This document shows positions 6,761-12,553 of a stretch of 12,553 nucleotides of DNA, one piece after another. The notes beneath the pieces are model-generated. The model was not told where the DNA came from, did no database searches, and saw only the letters and a list, made by a program, of their open reading frames with translations. Position numbers and translations under genes: made by a program. Position 1 is the first letter of the stretch, and each line of letters opens with the position of its first letter. The stretch is from an uncultured Sphingomonas sp. (GTDB taxonomy: Bacteria; Pseudomonadota; Alphaproteobacteria; Sphingomonadales; Sphingomonadaceae): positions 1 through 12,553 of the forward strand of contig CAMLSA010000096.1 of NCBI GenBank assembly GCA_946482655.1, in the 5' to 3' direction.

Positions 6761-6990
6761 ATGTCCCTCCAATCAGTTTTTCCGGCATTTTTTCCCAAAC
6801 ACCTCTCTCAATCACCGCATTGAAAGTTGCCTTGCCCTGACGGATTTGGAGCCGGTGGAGATGGCAGATCAGTCGGCCTAAGCCACAGCTTGATAAAAAT
6901 GCCTCTCATCAAAACCCTAGACTGCTAATTATGATAATCGTAACAATCCATCATAAAGCATAAAAATAGCCTATTGGGAGGGATTATTTC
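6761..6990. promoter_or_regulatory. Divergent, AT-rich promoter region between sulfotransferase and TonB-dependent receptor
   Basis: This 230-bp gap contains no gene. About 6885-6975 is conspicuously AT-rich against the GC-rich flanks, as expected for divergent promoters. TATGAT at 6930-6935 is a good -10 candidate for the receptor and would give a leader of roughly 50 nt; no matching -35 hexamer is clear. GGGAGG at 6976-6981 is the receptor's Shine-Dalgarno. On the minus strand GGAGGG just before 6760 serves the sulfotransferase. The Fur-like dyad lies over the -10 candidate. Confidence 0.6.
6929..6943. promoter_or_regulatory. Fur-box-like inverted repeat upstream of the receptor
   Basis: TTATGATAATCGTAA is a 7-1-7 dyad with a single mismatched pair (TTATGAT, A, ATCGTAA). 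By eye, the 19-bp window 6927-6945 matches the classical Fur consensus GATAATGATAATCATTATC at 13 positions, including the central ATGATAATC. It overlaps the -10 candidate TATGAT, where bound repressor could block the receptor promoter. Fur control of TonB receptors is common, but AT-rich promoters give chance matches, and the substrate of this receptor need not be iron. Confidence 0.35.
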
Positions 6991-9279
6991 ATGGGGCGTT
7001 TCTCAGCCGTATCCTTGCAGCTTTCATCCATCATCGCGTCGGGATCGATCGCCGCGACGCTGCTCATCCCGGTCACAAGCGCTGCGCAGACCCAGACACC
7101 CGATCTGAATGCAACAGGGGCGCAGACTTCAGGCGTCCAGTCGCAGGGAAACATCATCGTCACCGCTCAGCGGCGCGAGGAGCGGCTGCAGAGCGTGCCG
7201 ATCGCGATCACGGCCTTGTCGGCCGAAGCGATTGCCAATCAGGGCATCACCAGCCTCAAAAACCTGTCGACCGCGGTGCCCAACCTGAACATCGCCCTGT
7301 TCCCCAAAGTGTCCGATACGCTGACCTTCACGATGCGCGGCCAGGGGGCAGGCGACGTCGGCCAGCTGACCCGCGACGGTGGTGTAGGTCTTTACGTTGA
7401 CGGTTTCTACATCGGCCGTCCCCAAGGCGCGCTGCTCGACCTGGGCGAGCCGGAACGGATCGAGGTGTTGCGTGGTCCGCAGGGTACGCTCTACGGTCGC
7501 AACATCACCGGCGGCGCGGTCAACATCATCACCAGGAAGCCGAGCGAGGAATGGGGCGGCACGGCATCCTTTTCCTATGGCAGCCGCAATCTGGTGCGCG
7601 CGCTGGCCAGCGTCGATACGGCAGCGGTCGGCAATCTGGCGCTGCGTGGATCAATCGCCTACACCAAGCAGGACGGATGGACGAAGAATGTCGGCTATCC
7701 CCGCGACTTCGGCGAAGTCGAGCAGGTGTCCTGGCGCGTCGCGGCCAAATGGACGCCCACCGAACGCCTGACCGTCAACTATGCCTATGACCAGGGACGG
7801 GGCGACACCACCCCACTCTACTTTGTCAATCCCGATCTGGCGACGATCATCCCCGGCTACAACAATGATCCAGACCGAACTTATGGCACGATCAGTCCAC
7901 TCGATTACAGCACCACAAAGTTCGTGGATCACCAGCTGACCATCGATTATGAGCTCGGCGACAATCTGACGCTGCGGTCCTTGTCGGGGTATCGGGGCCT
8001 CGAATATACGTCCGACACCAATTTCGGGCTGGCCCTATCGACATCTGCATTCCCGATCGGATCGACCTCGCAGGAATATCTGCGGACGCGGCAATATTCG
8101 CAGGAAGTCCAGCTGATCGGAAACTTGACTGGTCGGCTCGACTTCACCTCCGGCGTCTTTTACTATCGCGAGAAGGGTGGTCACGACGATACCACTACGA
8201 CAGACCTCATTCCGTTCGGCTTTTCGACGTCGCGAACCGCTATGGTCGAGGCGCTGTCAAAATCCTTTGCGGCCTATCTCCAGTCGACCTGGAACCCCGC
8301 GGTGTTCGACGACAAGATCAAGCTAACGGTCGGCGGGCGCTACACCCGCGACAAGCGCAGCGCGTCGCGCTTTGCGGTGCGGGACGGCGCCATCATCGAT
8401 CCAGGGTCGAGCAACCGCCAGAAATTCTCGAACTTCAGCCCGATGGCAAACCTGGCGGTCCAGTGGACCCCTGACATCATGACCTACGCCAAATTCTCCA
8501 AGGGGTACAAGGCGGGCGGCTCCGCGGAACGCGGCCCCAATTTCGCGCAGACATTCGGGCCGGAAAAGGTCACCGCGTGGGAAGCGGGCATCAAGACGCA
8601 GCTGCTCAACCGGATGCTGACGTTCAACCTCGCCGCTTTCTATAATAAATTCGACGACCTTCAGCTCGATCTGGTCATCGATCCGGTCGATGTGTCGATC
8701 GGCGCGACCTACAATGCGGGCAAAGCAAGCATCAAGGGCCTGGAACTGGAAACGGTGTTCCAGCCCACGCCGGATTTCCTGCTCCGCGGATCATTCAGCT
8801 ATCTGAAGGGGAAGGTGTCGAAAGTGGTCGTGGTGCCCGGATCGATCTATGACGGGCCATATGGACCGAACGACAATATCGCGGGCCTGTTCACCTTGCC
8901 GTTCGTACCCAAATTTAGCTGGTCGATCGGTGGCGACTGGATGTTCCTGCGCGTGGCCGATGACGAGCTAAGCGCGCACGCCACCTATTCGCGTCAAAGC
9001 CCGGTGTTTGCGTCGGCGTCGGGCGGGCCGGATGTGCCCGGACGCAATTTCTTTCGCAGCGATGCCGCCAGAAATCTGGATGCGCGGATCAAATGGCGGC
9101 ATCCGATCCCGGCCGGCAAGGCGATCAGCTTCTCGGTCTTCGCCGAAAACCTGTTGAACGATCGTTACAGCGGCTTCGTCATAGGCCTGGGCGGCACGAA
9201 CCTGTCGGGTTACAGGGCGCAAGCGGCGCCTTATAACGAGCCGCGGACGATCGGCGGCGAGCTCAAGGTGGAATTCTGA
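6991..9279 (+). CDS. TonB-dependent outer-membrane receptor, 762 aa
   Basis: An outer-membrane active transporter powered by TonB-ExbBD. A signal peptide is visible at about 1-32 (hydrophobic IIASGSIAATLLIPV, then TSAAQ). The TonB box is IIVTA at 54-58, followed by QRREERLQSVP, the pattern common in sphingomonad receptors. The plug domain (about 60-182) contains the hallmark LRGPQGTLYGRNITGG (160-175). The remainder is rich in alternating aromatic and polar strands of a 22-strand barrel and ends GGELKVEF, with the terminal Phe needed for BAM assembly. The length is usual for the substrate-importing receptors found beside catabolic genes. The ATG at 6991 has GGGAGG about 9 nt upstream. The SDR gene follows 89 bp downstream on the same strand and may be co-transcribed. 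The ligand is unknown; the neighbours suggest a hydrophobic ketone or glycoside rather than, or as well as, a siderophore. Confidence 0.96.
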   Translation: MGRFSAVSLQLSSIIASGSIAATLLIPVTSAAQTQTPDLNATGAQTSGVQSQGNIIVTAQRREERLQSVPIAITALSAEAIANQGITSLKNLSTAVPNLNIALFPKVSDTLTFTMRGQGAGDVGQLTRDGGVGLYVDGFYIGRPQGALLDLGEPERIEVLRGPQGTLYGRNITGGAVNIITRKPSEEWGGTASFSYGSRNLVRALASVDTAAVGNLALRGSIAYTKQDGWTKNVGYPRDFGEVEQVSWRVAAKWTPTERLTVNYAYDQGRGDTTPLYFVNPDLATIIPGYNNDPDRTYGTISPLDYSTTKFVDHQLTIDYELGDNLTLRSLSGYRGLEYTSDTNFGLALSTSAFPIGSTSQEYLRTRQYSQEVQLIGNLTGRLDFTSGVFYYREKGGHDDTTTTDLIPFGFSTSRTAMVEALSKSFAAYLQSTWNPAVFDDKIKLTVGGRYTRDKRSASRFAVRDGAIIDPGSSNRQKFSNFSPMANLAVQWTPDIMTYAKFSKGYKAGGSAERGPNFAQTFGPEKVTAWEAGIKTQLLNRMLTFNLAAFYNKFDDLQLDLVIDPVDVSIGATYNAGKASIKGLELETVFQPTPDFLLRGSFSYLKGKVSKVVVVPGSIYDGPYGPNDNIAGLFTLPFVPKFSWSIGGDWMFLRVADDELSAHATYSRQSPVFASASGGPDVPGRNFFRSDAARNLDARIKWRHPIPAGKAISFSVFAENLLNDRYSGFVIGLGGTNLSGYRAQAAPYNEPRTIGGELKVEF

Positions 9280-9368
9280 CCACCTGAACTCGCCCGTACC
9301 TGTGACCGGAGCGGCCCCGAAGCGGCAGGGGATGATCCAACGCAATTGCGCAAAGCAGGAGATCGAGG

Positions 9369-10322
9369 ATGAGTGAATTGCGGTTTGACGGCAAGGTGGC
9401 GATCGTCACGGGTGCCGGACGCGGGCTCGGGCGGGAATATGCGCTGGAACTCGCCCGGCGCGGCGCGAAGGTGGTGGTCAACGACCTCGGCCACACGCGC
9501 GACGGGACGCAGCCCGAGAGCCAGCCCGCCGACCAGGTCCTCGCCGAGATCGAGCAGGCTGGCGGCACTGCGGTCGCGGACGGGCGCAGCGTCGTCACCC
9601 ATGCCGCCGATATCGTCGCGGCTGCTGTCGAGAAGTTCGGACGGATCGACATCCTCATCAACAATGCGGGGTTCATTGGCGGTGGCCCCTTTGCCGAGAT
9701 CCCGCCTGCGGATTGGGACCGGATGATCGACGTCCATCTCGACGGGACGGTGGCGATGTGCCGGGCCGCGTGGCCGCACCTCGCGAGATCGGGGGCGGGG
9801 CGCATCGTCAACACCTCCTCCAGCGCATCGTTCGGCTCGGTCGGCGGCGCGCATTATTCGGCCGCCAAATCCTCCATGATCGGCTTTACCCGTTCGCTGG
9901 CGGGCGAATCCGCAGGCACCGGGCTGAATGTCAACGCGATCATGCCGATGGCCTACACCCGGTTGACCGAACTGATCCCCGACGACTCCGTCCGGGAATA
10001 TCTTGAGCGCCACTACGGCCCGAGCAAGGTCGCGCCCTTCGTGACGTGGCTGGTCCACGACGGCACGGACGTCAACGGCGAGTGCTTCCACGTCGGCGGC
10101 GGCAGCGCCCATCGGGTCGTGCTCGCGCAGGGCAAGGGGGGCGTGGTCGATGAAAACACCCCGGAAGCCTGGGCACGGCACGCCGACGACGTACTGTCGC
10201 TCGACAATCTGGCAACGCCGCACAACATGCGCGATGCCGCGCTATGCATGCTTGAGGCGCATGGTGCTGAAGGCCGGGCCATCGCGGCGAAATCGCGGAC
10301 CATCGACTCGCCCGGCTGGTAG
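9369..10322 (+). CDS. SDR of the (3R)-hydroxyacyl-CoA dehydrogenase / multifunctional-enzyme type, 317 aa
   Basis: The motifs are TGAGRGLG (14-21), NDLG (38-41, the Asp favouring NAD), NNAG (98-101), Ser150 and Tyr163/Lys167 (YSAAK). The NDLG followed by a ~15-residue insertion before QVLAEIEQAGGTAVAD is characteristic of the dehydrogenase unit of peroxisomal multifunctional enzyme 2 (17-beta-hydroxysteroid dehydrogenase type 4) and its bacterial single-domain relatives. These act on 3-hydroxyacyl-CoA side chains or on steroid alcohols. The ~75-residue C-terminal extension after FHVGGGSAHRVV (240-251) also fits this group and excludes a FabG-type enzyme. No hydratase or sterol-carrier domain follows. 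The ATG is preceded by AGGAG and GAGG-like sequence. It lies 89 bp after the receptor gene and converges on the monooxygenase gene. Confidence 0.9.
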   Translation: MSELRFDGKVAIVTGAGRGLGREYALELARRGAKVVVNDLGHTRDGTQPESQPADQVLAEIEQAGGTAVADGRSVVTHAADIVAAAVEKFGRIDILINNAGFIGGGPFAEIPPADWDRMIDVHLDGTVAMCRAAWPHLARSGAGRIVNTSSSASFGSVGGAHYSAAKSSMIGFTRSLAGESAGTGLNVNAIMPMAYTRLTELIPDDSVREYLERHYGPSKVAPFVTWLVHDGTDVNGECFHVGGGSAHRVVLAQGKGGVVDENTPEAWARHADDVLSLDNLATPHNMRDAALCMLEAHGAEGRAIAAKSRTIDSPGW

Positions 10323-10419
10323 GCTTCGGGCTTTTGCCCTGTCCAGTGTTCGTCGTTTCGCATCACTGGCGGGACGGGAACCTGCCATGGCCACGAACCG
10401 CGCGAGGCGGCCCGACCCG
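10323..10419. terminator. Convergent intergenic gap with weak hairpins
   Basis: Between the two converging stops are GGGC-TTTT-GCCC (10328-10339) and CCAGTG/CACTGG (10343-10348 and 10364-10369, 15-nt loop). Neither has a clean downstream T-run on either strand, so a terminator role is suggested only by position and symmetry. Confidence 0.3.
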
Positions 10420-12402
10420 TCAGATGTTCAGAACCATATCCGGCTTCTTCGGCGCGGGAGCGGCGGCGGACTTACTGGTGACCCGATAGTCCGCCATCCG
10501 GGGCTGACGCAGGGCGTGCCAGACCATCGAATTGTGGCGCGGCATGGCGATGACGACCTGGCCGCTGGGATGGCGATAATAGCCGTGCGCGGTTCCGCTG
10601 TTCGCCCAGGTCGAATGGCGGATTCGTTCGTAGGTGTCGTCCAGGAATGCCTTGCAGGCCTCATCGGTTACCTCGACCGTCGCGAGATCATTGTCGACCA
10701 TCTCCTGCAGAAGTTCGACGAGGTAATGAACCTGCTGTTCTCCGAGCATTGCGTGGTTGGCCGTGAGGTGGCTGTGCGGCCCGGCCGGGATCATGAAATT
10801 CGGCATGCCGGGGACCATCATGCCCCAGTATGAGAATGGGGTCGGATCGAACATATCGCGCAGGGTTTTGCCGTCACGGCCCGTGATGTCGAACTGTGTC
10901 CCCCAATAGGTGTTGTATCCGGTGGCGAACAGAATAACGTCGGCTTCGAGATGCATGCCGTCTGTCAGGCGCAACCCGGTGGCGGTCGCGCTGTCGATCC
11001 CGCCCTTGACCAGATGGACGTTCGGCTTCTTCAGCGTGGCGTAATAGCCGCAATCGAGGATCGGGCGCTTTGCAAAAAAGGGATAGTCCGGGGTCAGCAG
11101 TGCTACCATTCGGGGATCGTCGGCAAACGTCGCCTTGATATATTCGCGGCACATGTCGCGCAGCATGTCGTTGCGCGGCGAGATACCCCCGGTTCGATCG
11201 CGATATTCCTCGTCGAGCATGGCGAGGCCGGTGGCATCAGGAAGCGACCCGGATCCGCCCTGGACCAGGGTTTGCAGCCGCTTCCATTGCGCGACGAACG
11301 GGATGTGATCCATCGCGTAGATTTCGCGCTGGTCGATCCGGACGCTGGCGAACGGATTTGGCAACATATATTCGGGCTGGCGCATCACGATCGTCAGGTC
11401 GGCGACCTGGTCTGCGATCGCGGTTGCGACCTGTACGCCGCTGCATGCCGCACCGACGAGCACGACCTTCTTGCCCGCAAGGTCGAGATCGGCTGGCCAG
11501 GCGGCGGTATGGACGACCCGGCCCTTGAACGAATCGAGCTTCGGCAGGTCGGGGAACTTGGGACCGTTGAACGGCCCCGTCGCCATGACCAGGAAATTGC
11601 CTTCGTAGGTGACGTCCTGTCCGTTGCGCGCTGCCTTCACGGTCCATGTGGACGAGGCTTCGTTCCATTCCGCACTGGAGACGCGCGTCTCGAACGCGAT
11701 CTTGTCGCGAATGCCGTACTTGTCGACCACCTTGTTCAGGTAGGTCAGGAATTCCGGACCCGTCGGGAAATAGCGCGACCAGGCCGAGTTCGGCTCGAAC
11801 GAATAGGAATAGACCCGGCTCTCCGTATCAACCGCGGCGCCCGGATAGGTGTTGGTCAGCCAGGTGCCGCCGACGTCGGATTCGGCCTCGATCAACTGGT
11901 AGGAGTAGCCAGCCTGCTGGAGTTTGATCGCTGCGTTGATACCGATCATGCCTGCGCCGACGACCAGCACCTTGAAATTGGCCGGGGGCATCCGCTCCGG
12001 CTGGTGCACCCGGGTGTCGGTCACGAAACCGGCATGCTGGAGCCCGACGGGTATCGACGGCTCCGGCACGTCCATCCCGGTGGCGAGGCGGGCCATCTCG
12101 TGAAACAATGCCCGGTCGGGCGCCTGGATCACCGGGCGCTGGCCGCGCCGCATGGCCGCCAGCAGGAGCTCGCGGACTTTGGCCACTGCGGCTTCGTCAA
12201 CCGCGGGCGGCTCTTGTCCCGGGGTTGCCGGGACGAGCATCTCGCGGGCACCTTCGATCGCCGGGCCATATTTGGCGAGAAGCGTGCGATCGCCAGTGAT
12301 CTGCACCAGGCTCAGCAAGGCAACGACCGGATCGAGGACGGCGATGGCCTCGGCCATCATGTCCTGCGGTTCGGCGCCGGGCGTAAATTCCGCAGCGAGC
12401 AT
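10420..12402 (-). CDS. Baeyer-Villiger monooxygenase (flavin-containing, 4-hydroxyacetophenone monooxygenase-like), 660 aa
   Basis: The enzyme should use FAD, NADPH and O2 to insert oxygen next to a ketone, giving an ester or lactone. Seen in order: an N-terminal helical extension (about 1-140) with LDPVVALLSLVQITGDRTLL (23-42), like that of 4-hydroxyacetophenone monooxygenase; the FAD motif GAGMIG (149-154); GGTW (178-181); Asp192 in GAAVDTES; the Baeyer-Villiger fingerprint FKGRVVHTAAWP (292-303), which fits FxGxxxHxxxW(P/D); the NADPH motif GAACSG (317-322); Arg446 in AKRPILD, the likely flavin-peroxide-stabilising Arg; and a second ATG motif (493-495). Length matches the 640-aa 4-hydroxyacetophenone enzyme and exceeds the ~540 aa of cyclohexanone-type members. 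Ala replaces the middle Gly of the NADPH motif. The ATG at 12402 has AGAGG 7 nt upstream. The substrate could be an aryl ketone, a steroid or a terpenoid ketone. Confidence 0.93.
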   Translation of the reverse strand: MLAAEFTPGAEPQDMMAEAIAVLDPVVALLSLVQITGDRTLLAKYGPAIEGAREMLVPATPGQEPPAVDEAAVAKVRELLLAAMRRGQRPVIQAPDRALFHEMARLATGMDVPEPSIPVGLQHAGFVTDTRVHQPERMPPANFKVLVVGAGMIGINAAIKLQQAGYSYQLIEAESDVGGTWLTNTYPGAAVDTESRVYSYSFEPNSAWSRYFPTGPEFLTYLNKVVDKYGIRDKIAFETRVSSAEWNEASSTWTVKAARNGQDVTYEGNFLVMATGPFNGPKFPDLPKLDSFKGRVVHTAAWPADLDLAGKKVVLVGAACSGVQVATAIADQVADLTIVMRQPEYMLPNPFASVRIDQREIYAMDHIPFVAQWKRLQTLVQGGSGSLPDATGLAMLDEEYRDRTGGISPRNDMLRDMCREYIKATFADDPRMVALLTPDYPFFAKRPILDCGYYATLKKPNVHLVKGGIDSATATGLRLTDGMHLEADVILFATGYNTYWGTQFDITGRDGKTLRDMFDPTPFSYWGMMVPGMPNFMIPAGPHSHLTANHAMLGEQQVHYLVELLQEMVDNDLATVEVTDEACKAFLDDTYERIRHSTWANSGTAHGYYRHPSGQVVIAMPRHNSMVWHALRQPRMADYRVTSKSAAAPAPKKPDMVLNI

Positions 12403-12553
12403 TTAGAGACCTCTTCCCTCAATGTTTTCTGGACGCGACGGATATTGATGCCGCCGGAGCTGTGAACGGGAGACTTGTCGGCGGCGACGCATATTCAGGG
12501 GGGCAGCTGGCGCAACTACGGTGCCCGAGAGCATTTGATTGAGCGTGGCGCGA
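12403..12553 (-). promoter_or_regulatory. Upstream region of the Baeyer-Villiger monooxygenase gene
   Basis: From the monooxygenase start to the window end there is no convincing gene. The stretch holds the Shine-Dalgarno AGAGG and, 98 bp upstream of the start, copy 2 of the 50-bp repeat. No clear -35/-10 pair could be assigned. The plus-strand reading frame through the repeat stays open to the window edge, so the 5' end of a plus-strand gene or remnant beyond the window cannot be excluded. Confidence 0.4.
12501..12549. repeat. 50-bp direct repeat, copy 2 (49 bp here)
   Basis: The second copy of the element at 5304-5353, in the same orientation and about 90% identical. It lacks one G after ACGGT, has A for G in CGCAACTACG (which breaks the AGCTG/CAGCT dyad of copy 1), AT for GC before TTGATTGAGC, and T for C near the end. 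The window ends four bases after the aligned part, so the true extent of the repeat is unknown. Confidence 0.8.

Noticed and set aside
9231..10223. A 330-codon minus-strand open frame opposite the 317-aa SDR
   Set aside because: It is antisense to an SDR with all catalytic motifs, and its composition is that of a GC-rich shadow frame.
10951..12465. A 504-codon plus-strand open frame opposite the Baeyer-Villiger monooxygenase
   Set aside because: It is antisense to a gene with complete, ordered family motifs. Its translation is rich in Arg, His, Asp and Gly without any domain, as expected from the complement of GC-rich coding DNA.
1..12553. CRISPR arrays, tRNA/rRNA genes, intact transposase or integrase genes
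   Set aside because: I saw no regularly spaced repeat series, no structural RNA signature and no transposase or recombinase motifs in any frame.

Overview
The window looks like accessory chromosome or plasmid DNA of a sphingomonad-type alphaproteobacterium. The grounds are high-GC coding DNA, a TonB-dependent receptor of the type common in Sphingomonadales, and a dense mix of short-chain dehydrogenases (SDRs), flavoenzymes and a sulfotransferase. This assignment is inferred from gene content, not from a marker gene. Nothing encoding replication, conjugation, tRNA, rRNA, CRISPR or an intact transposase is visible.

Layout. 1-228 (+) is the C-terminus of a flavoprotein of the 3-ketosteroid delta-1-dehydrogenase type. 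It converges on a classical SDR at 319-1146 (-). Next is a tightly packed minus-strand operon, read from right to left: SDR (5273-4515), a DUF1214-like protein (4477-3260), a xylose-isomerase-like TIM-barrel protein (3263-2418) and a Gfo/Idh/MocA oxidoreductase (2421-1306). The last three genes are joined by 4-bp start/stop overlaps. A PAPS-type sulfotransferase (6760-5489, -) is transcribed away from a TonB-dependent receptor (6991-9279, +). The 230-bp gap between them is AT-rich and holds a Fur-box-like dyad. Downstream of the receptor is a 317-aa SDR of the (3R)-hydroxyacyl-CoA dehydrogenase type (9369-10322, +). It converges on a 660-aa Baeyer-Villiger monooxygenase with a 4-hydroxyacetophenone-monooxygenase-like N-terminal extension (12402-10420, -).

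How the genes may work together. The receptor would import a large or scarce substrate across the outer membrane. The delta-1-dehydrogenase-like flavoprotein, three SDRs and the Baeyer-Villiger enzyme form a toolkit for oxidising, desaturating and opening an alicyclic or aryl ketone skeleton such as a steroid or terpenoid. The Gfo/Idh/MocA plus TIM-barrel pair resembles enzymes that oxidise and then rearrange or eliminate sugar or cyclitol moieties, so a glycosylated substrate is possible. The sulfotransferase would sulfate a hydroxyl group. The substrate itself cannot be read from the sequence.

The most unusual non-coding signal is a ~50-bp direct repeat, about 90% identical with a 1-nt indel, at 5304-5353 and 12501-12549. 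The copies bracket the 7.2-kb sulfotransferase/receptor/SDR/monooxygenase block, and each lies just upstream of a minus-strand gene. It is either a shared regulatory element or the scar of a mobile or duplicated segment.
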